Shown: positions 36,855-46,242 of the stretch, piece after piece
Position numbering within the stretch: position 1 is the first letter of the stretch
Layout of the letters: each line of letters begins with the position of its first letter
DNA from: Calothrix brevissima NIES-22
GTDB taxonomy: Bacteria > Cyanobacteriota > Cyanobacteriia > Cyanobacteriales > Nostocaceae
Assembly: GCF_002367995.1 (NCBI RefSeq)
Contig: NZ_AP018207.1
Location: 4,773,083-4,837,082, forward strand
Length of the DNA: 64,000 nt
Direction: 5' to 3'
Translations under genes and position numbers: made by a program
The notes under the pieces: generated by a model
The model's database searches: none
What the model saw: the letters and a program-made list of their open reading frames with translations, nothing else
Told to the model about the DNA's origin: nothing

Positions 36855-39800
36855 TTATTTTTCTTCTATCGCTGCTTCAGCTTGATGTACAAGGTTGCGC
36901 AAAGTTTCTAATGTTTGTATATTTACATCCTGCCATAAACCGCGCTTGTATGATTCTAATAATCTCTCAGCGATATCACGCAAGGCCCAAGGATTTTTTT
37001 GGTAAATAAATTCTGACACAATGGGATCGACTAAATAAGCTTGGAATATACCCTGATACATATAGTCTTCCACACATTGAGCTGTGGCATCATAGGCAAA
37101 TAAAAAGTCCATTGTCGCCGCCATTTCAAAGGCTCCTTTATAACCATGACGCATCATCCCATCAATCCATTTCGGATTAATGACACGAGAGCGATATACT
37201 CTAGCAATTTCTTCTTTGAGCAGGCGGACTTTTGGTTGAGCAGTTATCGAATTATCGCCAAAATAAGTTTGGGGATTTTTTCCTTGGAGCGATCGCACTG
37301 CGGCTGTTAAACCCCCCTGAAATTGGTAATAATCATCAGAATCGAGCAAGTCATGTTCGCGGTTATCTTGGTTGTGTAAAACAACTTGTGTTTGCATTAA
37401 GCGTTGCTTGAAGGCTTCTGGCGCAGCAATGGGAGCAGCAGAAGAATAAGCGTAAGAACTCCAGTTAATATAAGCGCGTGCTAAGTCGGTTTCATCTGTC
37501 CAATTTTGCGATTCAATTAAGCCTTGTAATCCTGCACCGTAAGCACCTGGTTGAGAACCAAAAATGCGATAACGCGATCGCAAAAATGCTTCCTCTGAAG
37601 TTAAACCTTGTGCTGTCCAAAAATCAGTATCTTGGCGAACTTGATTGGCGAGGGGGTTTTCTTCTGGTGCTTCATTTAATGCAGCTACTGCTTGCACAGC
37701 TGAGTCAAATAAATCAATCAAATTGGGAAAAGCATCGCGGAAAAATCCCGAAATTCTTAAGGTGACATCTACACGGGGTCTGCCTAAAACTGACAGTGGT
37801 AAAATTTCAAAATCTACTACGCGCCTAGCTGCGCCATCCCAGACAGGTTGCACGCCTAATAATGCTAAAGCTTCGGCAATATCATCGCCTCCTGTACGCA
37901 TGGTAGAAGTACCCCACACAGATAAAGCTAGTGTTTTTGGATACTCACCATTATCTTGGGTGTAGTGCTCAATTAGAGTCTCTGCGGCTCTCCTGCCTAT
38001 ATCCCAGGCTGTCTCCGTGGGTAGGGCACGAATATCAACCGAGTAAAAGTTTTTACCTGTGGGTAATACTTCCGGGCGACCGCGTGTAGGTGCACCAGAT
38101 GCAGCGCTTTGCACATATTTACCATCGAGTCCCCGTAGCAAGTTACTAATTTCTTGCTGTGTTTGTTGCAAAGCAGGTAGGAGTTTGGCGGATATCCAGT
38201 TGAGAACTTTGTTGAGTTCTGAGTTACTCGTGGTGATTGTTGAGTGATTGTTTATAATTTCTTCGACTAAAAAAGCAGCTTGTTCTTCTAGAACTTCTAC
38301 AACATCGCCAAAAGTGTAACATTTTTTACCATTGACGATTGACTGTTGACTATTGACTATTGACAAATCTGCTGTCAGGGGATCGAAATCTAAACCCCAA
38401 TCTTGAGCTAAGGCGCGAGTGATACCGATGGAATAACGATTAGGAATGCGTGCGATCGCGACTATTAAATCGCGTAACTGTCGCCCTTGGGGACATTGCC
38501 CAAAAATGTGCAAGCCGTCGCGAATTTGCGCTTCTTTGAGTTCGCACAGATAACCGTTAATGGTGTTTAAAATTAAATTTTCTAAATTTAAGATATCTTG
38601 CTCACTGTTAATTCCTAAATCTTGATGTAAATTTTCTTCAAGCATGAGTTCGCGGATGCGATCGCGAATCATGGGTAATCGCACCGGATCTAAACTTTCC
38701 GCTTCGTAATATTCATCAATTAAATTCTCTAATTTTTGCAGCGAACCATAAAGTTCTGCACGGGTCATTGGTGGTGTTAAATGGTCAATAATCACCGCTT
38801 GCGATCGCCGTTTTGCTTGGGAACCTTCCCCCGGATCGTTGACAATAAACGGGTATAAATGCGGCATTGCCCCTAAAGCAACTTCTGGATAGCAATTACT
38901 GGATAAAGCGAGACTTTTACCGGGAAGCCATTCAAGATTGCCGTGTTTTCCCACATGAACTACAGCATCCGCCGCAAAAGATTCTCGCACCCAATAATAA
39001 AAAGCTAAATAAGCATGGGTAGGTTCTAAATCTGGCGCATGATAACTCAAACTCGGATCGAGATCGTAACCTCGCGCTGGCTGAATGCCTACAAAGATGT
39101 TACCAAGTTGGATGCCGGGAATTGGGCATTGGGCATGGGGCATGGGGCATTGGGCATAGATATTTCCCCCTTGTCCTCCTTGTCCTCCTTGTCCTCCTTG
39201 TCCCCCTTGTCCTCCTTGTCCCCCTTGTCCCCCTTGTCCCCCTTCCCCCCAGCGTTGGGAAATGCCTTGTTGTATTGGCTGTGGTAATGTGGCGAAATAA
39301 TTTTGATACTCTTCTCCAGAAAGACTTTGAGCGACTGCACGCCAGTCTCTACCTTCTGGATCGTTGGTGACGCCAGAGGTGAGACGTTGAATTAATTCAT
39401 CGCTGTCAGCAGGTAAATTTTCAACATGATAGCCAGCTAACTTTAAAGCTTGGAGAATTTCGATACAACTAGCGGGAGTATCTAAGCCGACACCATTAGC
39501 AAGGCGTCCGTCACGGTTGGGATAATTGGCGATAATTAGAGCAATGCGGCGTTCTTGGGGTGGTTTGCAACGGAGACGTACCCAATTAGCGGCGAGTTGA
39601 CAGACAAATTCAATGCGATCGCTTACTGGTTCATAAACTACTACATCTGTTTCTAAATCTTGATTTCGCGTTTGTATAGTTTTAAAAGACACAGCGCGAC
39701 TAATTATCCGCCCATCTACTTCCGGTAGCGCCACATTCATCGCAATATCGCGAGGAGAAAGTCCTGATAACTGTGATTCCCACTGCTCAATCGAGCCGCC

Positions 39801-40724
39801 ACTGAGGATAACTTGTAATACGGGTACATCTAATTGTTCCCATAGTTCAATTTGGGGTGTTTCTGTTTCCAAGCGCGCCAAAGAGAAACTAGTAGTATTT
39901 AACAGCACTGCAATTTGTTCTGAGTCTTTGGGCTGGAAAAACTCGCTTAACTCAACTTGAATATCTGGTTCGCGTAACGAAGATACAAAAACTGGTACAG
40001 GGTGTAAATTTTTCTGTACTAATGTTTCACATAAAGCATCAATTACTTTGGTATTTCCTGCCAAATAATGAGCGCGATAGAAGAGAATGCCGACTTTGGG
40101 CATTGGGCATGGGGCATTGGGCATGGGGCATTGGGCATTGCTATTCTCTCCTTGTCCTCCTTCCCTTTGTCCCCTTTGCCATTCATACAACCCAACACGG
40201 GGCACTAACTGCGGTGCTGGTGGATGAAATGAAGTTGATAAACAATTATCGGCAATAAACTTGAGAGCATTGACAAAATTATCAACACCACCTTGGTTAA
40301 AGTATTGCCATACTTGGTTAACAATATCTAAAGGCACGTTAGACTGAGAAATTAATAGGGGATCAAAAGCATCGTCCCCTGGCATTACAATGAAGGTTAT
40401 ATTATTACGTTGAACAATTTCTTGTACTACTTCTAAGCCGTAAGTCCAATAAGAACGTCCTCCTAATAGGCGTACAATTATCACCTGGGCAAGTTCTAAA
40501 ACTTGCTCGCCGTAAGTGTCAATACTAATTTGTTGCTGTAATTGCAATAAGTTGGCGACTCTTAAAGCCGGGAATGTTGCAGGTAGTTTAGGAACCGCAG
40601 CTGCCAGAGTTTGAATGTCGGTATCAGCAGCCGTAATAAATACAAAGGGAGCTGGAGTTTGTTCTATAAAAATCAAGTCTTCTGACTGATTCCAACCGCC
40701 GGGTGTGGCACTTACACGATGCAT
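36855..40724 (-). CDS. cobN: Cobaltochelatase subunit CobN with in-frame repeat insertions
   Basis: The large subunit that inserts cobalt into the corrin ring of B12; in cyanobacteria it is thought to work with ChlI/ChlD-type ATPase subunits. The 1289 residues carry family signatures: KVGILFYRAHYLAGNT, VGLDTPASCIEILQAL, HVGKHGNLEWLPGKSLALS, GSQAKRRSQAVIIDHLTPP, SVWGTSTMRTGGDDIAEAL, and the end RHGYKGAFEMAATMDFLFAYDAT. Three places carry translated intergenic repeats: about residues 187-211 (GGQGE then CPMPNAPCPMP), about 494-540 (a run of GGQ then CPMPHAQCPIP), and about 787-798 (SIVNSQQSIVNG). The frame stays open through all of them. It is divergent from the CikA-like kinase gene with an 87-bp gap. 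Confidence 0.94.
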   Translation of the reverse strand: MHRVSATPGGWNQSEDLIFIEQTPAPFVFITAADTDIQTLAAAVPKLPATFPALRVANLLQLQQQISIDTYGEQVLELAQVIIVRLLGGRSYWTYGLEVVQEIVQRNNITFIVMPGDDAFDPLLISQSNVPLDIVNQVWQYFNQGGVDNFVNALKFIADNCLSTSFHPPAPQLVPRVGLYEWQRGQREGGQGENSNAQCPMPNAPCPMPKVGILFYRAHYLAGNTKVIDALCETLVQKNLHPVPVFVSSLREPDIQVELSEFFQPKDSEQIAVLLNTTSFSLARLETETPQIELWEQLDVPVLQVILSGGSIEQWESQLSGLSPRDIAMNVALPEVDGRIISRAVSFKTIQTRNQDLETDVVVYEPVSDRIEFVCQLAANWVRLRCKPPQERRIALIIANYPNRDGRLANGVGLDTPASCIEILQALKLAGYHVENLPADSDELIQRLTSGVTNDPEGRDWRAVAQSLSGEEYQNYFATLPQPIQQGISQRWGEGGQGGQGGQGGQGGQGGQGGQGGQGGNIYAQCPMPHAQCPIPGIQLGNIFVGIQPARGYDLDPSLSYHAPDLEPTHAYLAFYYWVRESFAADAVVHVGKHGNLEWLPGKSLALSSNCYPEVALGAMPHLYPFIVNDPGEGSQAKRRSQAVIIDHLTPPMTRAELYGSLQKLENLIDEYYEAESLDPVRLPMIRDRIRELMLEENLHQDLGINSEQDILNLENLILNTINGYLCELKEAQIRDGLHIFGQCPQGRQLRDLIVAIARIPNRYSIGITRALAQDWGLDFDPLTADLSIVNSQQSIVNGKKCYTFGDVVEVLEEQAAFLVEEIINNHSTITTSNSELNKVLNWISAKLLPALQQTQQEISNLLRGLDGKYVQSAASGAPTRGRPEVLPTGKNFYSVDIRALPTETAWDIGRRAAETLIEHYTQDNGEYPKTLALSVWGTSTMRTGGDDIAEALALLGVQPVWDGAARRVVDFEILPLSVLGRPRVDVTLRISGFFRDAFPNLIDLFDSAVQAVAALNEAPEENPLANQVRQDTDFWTAQGLTSEEAFLRSRYRIFGSQPGAYGAGLQGLIESQNWTDETDLARAYINWSSYAYSSAAPIAAPEAFKQRLMQTQVVLHNQDNREHDLLDSDDYYQFQGGLTAAVRSLQGKNPQTYFGDNSITAQPKVRLLKEEIARVYRSRVINPKWIDGMMRHGYKGAFEMAATMDFLFAYDATAQCVEDYMYQGIFQAYLVDPIVSEFIYQKNPWALRDIAERLLESYKRGLWQDVNIQTLETLRNLVHQAEAAIEEK
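38328..38364. repeat. GTTGACT-type repeat inside cobN
   Basis: ATTGACGATTGACTGTTGAC followed by TATTGACTATTGAC: five heptamer-like units that encode SIVNSQQSIVNG in CobN. Confidence 0.8.
39118..39250. repeat. Compound repeat inside cobN (14-mer GGGCATTGGGCATG plus CCTTGTCCT nonamers)
   Basis: About two and a half 14-mer units are followed by nine to ten CCTTGTCCC/T nonamers. In CobN the nonamers encode repeated GGQ and the 14-mers encode CPMPHAQ-type peptide. Confidence 0.9.
40094..40170. repeat. Compound repeat inside cobN near its 5' end
   Basis: 14-mer GGGCATGGGGCATT units (about 40099-40138) and CCTTGTCCT-type units (about 40148-40170) lie in frame within cobN. Confidence 0.85.
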
Positions 40725-40811
40725 AATTCTCTATTTACCGTCTTAAACTGTTGATTACAATACAAGAAAACCTTTTAGCCCAGCAGCCAGCCCCTCACTA
40801 AACCGTTCAAA
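40725..40811. promoter_or_regulatory. Short divergent promoter region cobN / kinase
   Basis: Only 87 bp separate the two divergent start codons. No cobalamin riboswitch fits in this space. Confidence 0.5.
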
Positions 40812-42932
40812 ATGCCTAGTTCTCCTGATTTGAGCTTCTCCCAAACCTTAACCATAGATACTTTTAATCAGCTTGGGGAATTACTACAGCAGATGGCTCA
40901 AGCAGTAAAAGGCGAGGCTTTGTTGGTAACAGAAGCTGTGTTGGCGAGGGTGCGCGTACCTGCTGATTGGCAGGAACAACAGTTTACATTACTGGTTTCG
41001 GAGCAGTTTAGCGCGCTGTTGGTTGGGTATTACGTTCAGACAGACAAAGCAAATAACTCCTCAACATCAGTTTCGACAATAGGGGAAAATCCTACAGAGG
41101 ATTTACCAAATTCGGAAAAATCTCAGCAGATGGCTTCTACGTGGAACTTTAGAAGTGTCTACAGTCAACAGGATAGAGTAGAACTAACTACTAGCTTGAC
41201 ATTTAATTCCCAGGCGATCGCAGATTTTTTGACGAAATTGCGAGATTTATTTGCAGCAGATTCCCATACTTACCAAAATCTGACACGCTACAGTCAAATT
41301 CCGCCTATTAATAATAGTACGCTTCAAAGTCAATTTAGCCTGTTGCTATTAGAATCTCTCATGCCGCAAATTAAACAGGTGGTAGAGGTAGCAACGACTC
41401 CCGATTATTCCAGTCTGTTAATTTGTCAGCCTGTAGAAGATGCCCTAAAAAAACAGATTGCGCAAGAACGATTGTTAAATCAGGTGACAAACCAAATCCG
41501 CCGCAGTTTGGATTTATCAGTCATCATGGCAACAGCTGTTACCCAAGTGCGAGAATTTCTCGAATTAGACAGATTAGTAATTTATAAATTTGAGGATTCT
41601 CGAAATACGGTACAAAATCCATTCGATTGTGCAGTGTTGAATGAGGCGAACCAGGATACAAAATTTGTGACTCAACGTGCAGATCCCCTTGATTCAGTGA
41701 ATGGGCAATACCTACCCGCTAACTCAGTCAATCCCCAACCCCCAGAAACAGATTATCCACAGCATGGGGGTTGTATTGTTTATGAAGTGAGAGCTACAGA
41801 TACAATTCCCTCTGTGTTGAATTACAGAGAAGAAATGTGCTTTTTACGTAATTCTCGTTGTTGGGAAAAGTATCGTCAAGGCTTTACTTTGGCAGTGGAT
41901 GATGTAGAAAAAACTTATGCTCTAGAAGAGTGTTTGTTACATTTTTTACGGGAAGTGAAAGTAAGAGCCAAATTAGCTGCCCCAATTATGTTTGAAGAGA
42001 AACTTTGGGGGTTGCTAATTGCCCATCAATGTTATAGTCCCAGAGAATGGACAGATAGTGAAACAAAATTATTAACTTCCATTGCCGAACAATTAGCGAT
42101 CGCAATTCATCAATCAGAATTAATGCGATCGCTGACTCAAGAAAAACATACGTTAGAACAGCGCGTAGTTGAGCGTACCGTCGCGCTAAGAGATGCTTTA
42201 CTCGCCGCCGAAGCTGCTAGCCGCCTGAGAAATGAATTTCTCGCCACTATTAGCCATGAATTACTCACGCCTTTAACTTATGTGATCGGCATGTCCTCAA
42301 CGCTGTTACGCTGGCCGATAGGCGAATTAAGCCAGCGTCAACGGGATTATTTACAAACTATCCATGACAGTGGCGAACATTTATTAGAAATGATTAATGA
42401 CATCCTCGATCTATCACAAATTGAGGCAGGGAAAACAGTTTTAAATATTACAGAATTTTCCTTAAAGGATATTGCAGAGAATATCCTCAAGGGATTGGAA
42501 GATAAAGCGACAACTGAACAGCTACATCTTACCTTAGATTTACAAATTGACCCAAGACGCGATCGCTTCACTGCCGACGCGACAAGAATCGAGCAAATTA
42601 TCTGCAATTTACTCACCAATGCGATTAAATTTACACCTAAAGGTGGCAACGTCACCTTGCGGCTTTGGGTAGAAGAAGATACTGCTATTTTTCAAGTCGA
42701 AGATACCGGTATTGGTATTCCTGAAGAACAATTGCCCCTACTCTTTGAAAAATTTCAGCAACTCGATACACCCTATCGTCGCCGCTACGAAGGCACAGGA
42801 TTAGGTTTAGCTTTAACTAAACAACTTGTAGAGCTGCATCGCGGACGAATTGAAGTAGAATCCACCGTAGGCATCGGTTCAATTTTTACCGTCTGGATAC
42901 CTGCACAGCCGATGAAGGTGTTGAAGTCTTGA
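40812..42932 (+). CDS. cikA: CikA-like GAF sensor histidine kinase (clock input type)
   Basis: A 706-residue soluble kinase. An N-terminal domain (about 1-215) is followed by a GAF domain (about 225-445) with RLVIYKFE, a long insert, GGCIVYEVRATDTIPSVLNYREE and the Cys-containing segment ALEECLLHFLREVKVRAKLAAPI, whose Cys374 falls at the bilin-attachment position of cyanobacteriochromes. HisKA follows with His482 (ISHELLTPL) and a complete HATPase (N box NLLTNAIKFTP, G1 DTGIGIP, G2 GTGLGLAL). This is the domain order of CikA, the circadian input kinase that controls phosphotransfer to RpaA, but the C-terminal pseudo-receiver of Synechococcus CikA is absent. The position next to cobN also fits all1688 of Anabaena as I recall it. 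The name is an inference from architecture. Confidence 0.75.
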   Translation: MPSSPDLSFSQTLTIDTFNQLGELLQQMAQAVKGEALLVTEAVLARVRVPADWQEQQFTLLVSEQFSALLVGYYVQTDKANNSSTSVSTIGENPTEDLPNSEKSQQMASTWNFRSVYSQQDRVELTTSLTFNSQAIADFLTKLRDLFAADSHTYQNLTRYSQIPPINNSTLQSQFSLLLLESLMPQIKQVVEVATTPDYSSLLICQPVEDALKKQIAQERLLNQVTNQIRRSLDLSVIMATAVTQVREFLELDRLVIYKFEDSRNTVQNPFDCAVLNEANQDTKFVTQRADPLDSVNGQYLPANSVNPQPPETDYPQHGGCIVYEVRATDTIPSVLNYREEMCFLRNSRCWEKYRQGFTLAVDDVEKTYALEECLLHFLREVKVRAKLAAPIMFEEKLWGLLIAHQCYSPREWTDSETKLLTSIAEQLAIAIHQSELMRSLTQEKHTLEQRVVERTVALRDALLAAEAASRLRNEFLATISHELLTPLTYVIGMSSTLLRWPIGELSQRQRDYLQTIHDSGEHLLEMINDILDLSQIEAGKTVLNITEFSLKDIAENILKGLEDKATTEQLHLTLDLQIDPRRDRFTADATRIEQIICNLLTNAIKFTPKGGNVTLRLWVEEDTAIFQVEDTGIGIPEEQLPLLFEKFQQLDTPYRRRYEGTGLGLALTKQLVELHRGRIEVESTVGIGSIFTVWIPAQPMKVLKS

Positions 42933-42949
42933 GGGGCTAGGGGGCAGGG

Positions 42950-43045
42950 AGCAGGGGGGACAAGGAGGACAAGGAGGACAAGGAGGACAAGGAGGACAAG
43001 GGGGACAAATAATTCAAAATTCAAAATTCAAAATTCAAAATTAAG
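42950..43045. repeat. GGACAAGGA nonamer array and AATTCAAAATTCAAA repeat
   Basis: Six GGACAAGGA/G nonamers (about 42956-43007) are followed by four units of TCAAAATTCAAAATT (about 43013-43043). The same AATTCAAA repeat occurs at about 46155-46182. Confidence 0.85.
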
Positions 43046-43116
43046 AATTCTATTTGACTTTTGACCATTGACCATTGACTTTTGACTCTTGCCCAATGCC
43101 CAATGCCCCATGCCCC

Positions 43117-43794
43117 ATGCCCAATACCCCAAAAGGATTAATCGTTTCCTGTCAAGCCCCTGTTGATTCTCCATTGCATCAACCGCTAGTTATTGCCGCA
43201 ATGGCACAAGCTGCGATCAATAATGGCGCAGTTGGTGTACGCATAGATACACCAACTCACATTAGCTCTGTGCGTGCAGTTCTGAAAGCACCTATTATTG
43301 GACTATGGAAGCAAGTTATCGCTGGCTACGATGTGTATATTACGCCACAGTTTCACCATGCTGTAGCTGTGGCAGAAGCTGGTGCTGATATTATTGCCAT
43401 TGATGCCACAATCAGAACTCGCCCTGGTGGGGAACAACTAGCAACAGTAATTTCCCGAATTCATCAGGAATTAAATAAGCCAGTTATGGCAGATGTCGAT
43501 ACAATTGAGGCGGCAAAAGCAGCAGTAGATGCTGGAGCAGATATTGTGGGAACTACTCTTTTTGGTTACACAGCCACAACCAAACATTTGACGCCTCCTG
43601 GTTGGGAACTCCTTAGCCAGATGGTAGAACAGCTAAATATTCCCGTGATTTGTGAAGGTGGTATCGCCTCACCCCAAATGGCTCGTCAAGCCTTAGATTT
43701 AGGGGCTGATGCTGTTGTTGTTGGCACTGCTATTACTGGGATTGATATGCAAGTCAGAGCCTATCAATCAGCGCTGAATTGGGAAAAATTATGA
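43117..43794 (+). CDS. nanE: N-acetylmannosamine-6-phosphate 2-epimerase
   Basis: It interconverts ManNAc-6-P and GlcNAc-6-P, feeding amino sugars toward NagA/NagB. A (beta/alpha)8 barrel of 225 residues: GLIVSCQAP at the start, GAVGVRIDTPTHI, the catalytic-type GADIIAIDATIRTRPGG, MADVDTIEAAKAAVDAGADIVGTTLFGYT, and the phosphate site CEGGIASPQMARQALDLGADAVVVGTAI. The upstream frame (ATG 43096, TTG 43075) is translated 14-mer repeat, so ATG 43117 is the likely start, itself lying at the end of the repeat. The stop overlaps the ackA start (ATGA), implying coupling. Confidence 0.9.
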   Translation: MPNTPKGLIVSCQAPVDSPLHQPLVIAAMAQAAINNGAVGVRIDTPTHISSVRAVLKAPIIGLWKQVIAGYDVYITPQFHHAVAVAEAGADIIAIDATIRTRPGGEQLATVISRIHQELNKPVMADVDTIEAAKAAVDAGADIVGTTLFGYTATTKHLTPPGWELLSQMVEQLNIPVICEGGIASPQMARQALDLGADAVVVGTAITGIDMQVRAYQSALNWEKL

Positions 43795-45011
43795 AAATAC
43801 TTGTATTAAATGCCGGATCTAGTAGTCAAAAAAGTTGTCTATATGACATTACTGCTGAGACTTTACCCCAAGAAGCACCTCAACCACTTTGGGAAGGTAA
43901 AGTTAACTGGATGCAAGACAAAGGAGTTGCAGAAATTGAAGTAAAAACTGCTACAGGCGAAATACTGCAAGAATCAATCTATGCAGATTCTCGACAAGCC
44001 CATGTAGCCTATATGCTTTATACTCTAACTCGCGGTGCGACTAAGGTAATCGAGCAACTGTCAGAAATCGATGTTGTTGGTCATCGTGTAGTGCATGGGG
44101 GGCAAGATTACCGTAATAGTACGGTAATTACTCATGATGTTAAAAATGCGATCGCGCAATTAGCTACCCTAGCTCCAGCCCACAATCCCGCCGCCTTGGA
44201 AGGCATAGAAGCCATCGAACAAAGTTTAGGGGAAGTAAAACAGGTGGCAGTATTTGATACCGGATTTCATGCCACAATCCCTGATGCCGCAGCTATCTAT
44301 CCCGGCCCCTATGAATGGGTAGAACAAGGTATTCGTCGCTATGGTTTTCATGGTATTAGCCATCAATACTGCGCTCAACGGGCGGCTGATATCTTGGGTA
44401 AAGATTTAGCATCCTTGCGATTAATCAATTGTCATTTAGGTAACGGCTGTTCTTTAGCCGCCATTAAAGACGGTCACAGTATTGATACTACAATGGGCTT
44501 CACACCCTTAGATGGACTAATGATGGGTAGTCGTTCCGGTTCCGTTGATCCAGGGATACTCATTCACCTGCTACGACAATCTAATTGTTCGGCTGAAAGC
44601 CTCGATTATGTTTTAAATAAAGCTTCTGGCTTACGTGGTATCTCTGGGGTATCTAGCGATTTACGAGAAGTCATAACTGCGATCGCTCAAGGTAACTACC
44701 GCGCCCAACTCGCCTGGGATATTTACGTACATCGCTTGTGTTCTGGCATTGGTTCCATGTTACCCGGTTTAGGGGGATTAGATGTGTTAGTCTTTACCGC
44801 CGGTGTCGGTGAAAAGTCTCCCGGAATTCGTCAAGCTGTCTCCGACGCTTTGGGATTTTTAGGTGTAAACATCGATCCAGAAAAAAATCAAAAAAACCCT
44901 GTAGACATTGATATTGCTACCCCAGAATCAAAAGTACGAGTATTAGTTATCCATACTCAAGAAGATTGGGCGATCGCGCAACAATGTTGGCAAATTTTAA
45001 ATAATTCGTAA
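43791..45011 (+). CDS. ackA: Acetate kinase
   Basis: It converts acetate and ATP to acetyl phosphate and ADP, reversibly. It is 406 residues from ATG 43791, full length. The N-terminal phosphate motif LVLNAGSSSQKS, VVGHRVVHGG, the substrate Arg/His region RRYGFHGISHQYC, NCHLGNGCSLAAI, TMGFTPLDGLMMGSRSGSVDPG and VFTAGVGEKSPGIR are all present. Its ATG overlaps the nanE stop. Co-translation with an epimerase suggests handling of acetate released by GlcNAc-6-P deacetylation (inference). phosphotransacetylase is not in the window. Confidence 0.95.
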   Translation: MKILVLNAGSSSQKSCLYDITAETLPQEAPQPLWEGKVNWMQDKGVAEIEVKTATGEILQESIYADSRQAHVAYMLYTLTRGATKVIEQLSEIDVVGHRVVHGGQDYRNSTVITHDVKNAIAQLATLAPAHNPAALEGIEAIEQSLGEVKQVAVFDTGFHATIPDAAAIYPGPYEWVEQGIRRYGFHGISHQYCAQRAADILGKDLASLRLINCHLGNGCSLAAIKDGHSIDTTMGFTPLDGLMMGSRSGSVDPGILIHLLRQSNCSAESLDYVLNKASGLRGISGVSSDLREVITAIAQGNYRAQLAWDIYVHRLCSGIGSMLPGLGGLDVLVFTAGVGEKSPGIRQAVSDALGFLGVNIDPEKNQKNPVDIDIATPESKVRVLVIHTQEDWAIAQQCWQILNNS

Positions 45012-45016
45012 TTTAA

Positions 45017-45134
45017 GACTGGGCATGGGGCATGGGGCATTGGGCATTGGGCAAGTCAAATAGAATTCTTACTTTTGAATTGTTTGTCTCCCTTGTCCTC
45101 CTTGTCTTCTTTGTCTCCCTTGTCCTCCTTGTCT
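45017..45134. repeat. 14-mer and CCTTGTC nonamer repeats
   Basis: GGGCATGGGGCATGGGGCAT (45019-45053) is followed by about six CCTTGTCTC/CCTTGTCCT nonamers (45085-45134). Confidence 0.85.
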
Positions 45135-45273
45135 TTCACACATGGTAATGAAAAAATTTTTATTCAGGCTGCCTTCTATTATCAGCAAATCCTCCCTTGG
45201 CTGTGAATTTTTGCTGTGCTGTAATTATCAATACACAACAATAATTTGCAGCAACAAAGGTCAGTCAAGCATT

Positions 45274-46059
45274 ATGTTAGCATCATACCGTCATACCATT
45301 ACTAAATCTTTAACAGTTTGTATGTGTATGTTAGGAGTTGGCTTAATGCAATATCCTCAACTCCAAAAACTATTAAATAGCCAACAAACTGCTTCTGTAG
45401 AAACTATAGAAGCAGAACTAAAATCAGAAAAAACTCAACTTAATTTACTCAAGCAAACTCCCAATTTTGGCTATGGTAACTTAATTGCCAACTGGGTATA
45501 TATCAACTTTTTAGAATACTTTGGTGACGATGAAGCACGTGAGAAAACTGGCTACAGTTTTAGCCCAGAATATTTTGAGGTAATTCTTGCACAAGATCCT
45601 AAATTTTTAGCTGCTTATTTAGGTTTATCTACAAGTACTTCTATGTATGCAGGATTGCCGGAACGCTCTATAGAATTGATGGACAAGGGTTTAAAATCTT
45701 TAGCTCCTAAAGTGCCGGAAAAATCTTATTATGTATGGCGTTATAAAGGCATAGATGAATTATTATTTTTAGGCAATTCACAAAAATCTGCAAAATCTTT
45801 TAGTACAAGTGCTGATTGGGCTAGCCAATTAACCGATGAAGAAAGTAAATTTATCGCTAATATTTCTCGCAGAACTGCTAAATTCCTCAAACGTAATCCT
45901 GATAGTAAAATCGCGAGAATAAATACATGGATTATGGTATTAAATAACGATGTAGACGAAAAAACTCGTAAACGAGCAATTAAAGAAATTGAAGCTTTAG
46001 GCGGTAAGGTAATTGCCACTCCCGAAGGTAACAAAATTATTATGCCGAAAAAAGATTAA
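45274..46059 (+). CDS. Conserved cyanobacterial protein with TPR-like repeats, unknown function
   Basis: About 261 residues. An N-terminal hydrophobic helix (about 12-24, TVCMCMLGVGLMQYP) may anchor it. A helical region follows: a coiled stretch (SVETIEAELKSEKTQLNLLKQ), then alpha-helical pairs around YFEVILAQDPKFLAAYLGLSTS and ERSIELMDKGLKSLAPKVPEKS that look like TPR repeats. ATG 45274 is preferred because it precedes the hydrophobic helix directly; the frame also opens at ATG 45142, adding 44 Cys-rich residues with little coding character. The function is not recognised. It stands between two repeat blocks. Confidence 0.65.
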   Translation: MLASYRHTITKSLTVCMCMLGVGLMQYPQLQKLLNSQQTASVETIEAELKSEKTQLNLLKQTPNFGYGNLIANWVYINFLEYFGDDEAREKTGYSFSPEYFEVILAQDPKFLAAYLGLSTSTSMYAGLPERSIELMDKGLKSLAPKVPEKSYYVWRYKGIDELLFLGNSQKSAKSFSTSADWASQLTDEESKFIANISRRTAKFLKRNPDSKIARINTWIMVLNNDVDEKTRKRAIKEIEALGGKVIATPEGNKIIMPKKD

Positions 46060-46061
46060 AA

Positions 46062-46228
46062 TTGGGCATGGGGCATGGGGCATGGGGCATTGGGCATTGT
46101 GTAAGAGTCAAAAGTCAATGGTCAATGGTCAATGGTCAAAAGGCAAATAGAATTCTTAATTTTGAATTTTGAATTTTGAATTATTTGTCCTCCTTGTCTC
46201 CCTTGTCCTCCTTGTCCCCCTTGTCCAT
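46062..46228. repeat. Compound repeat block (14-mer, TCAATGG heptamer, AATTTTGAA, CCTTGTCTC)
   Basis: Four different short repeats follow one another: GGGCATGGGGCATGGGGCAT, GTCAATGGTCAATGGTCAA, AATTTTGAATTTTGAATTTTG and CCTTGTCTCCCTTGTCCTCC. The same string of families recurs in reverse order at 42950-43120. Confidence 0.88.
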
Positions 46229-46242
46229 TAATCTAGGTAAAT

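Noticed and set aside
39039-39370. Plus-strand ORFs opposite cobN with LVLLVLLVPLV runs
   Set aside because: Shadow frames of the nonamer repeat inside cobN; the composition is entirely repeat-derived.
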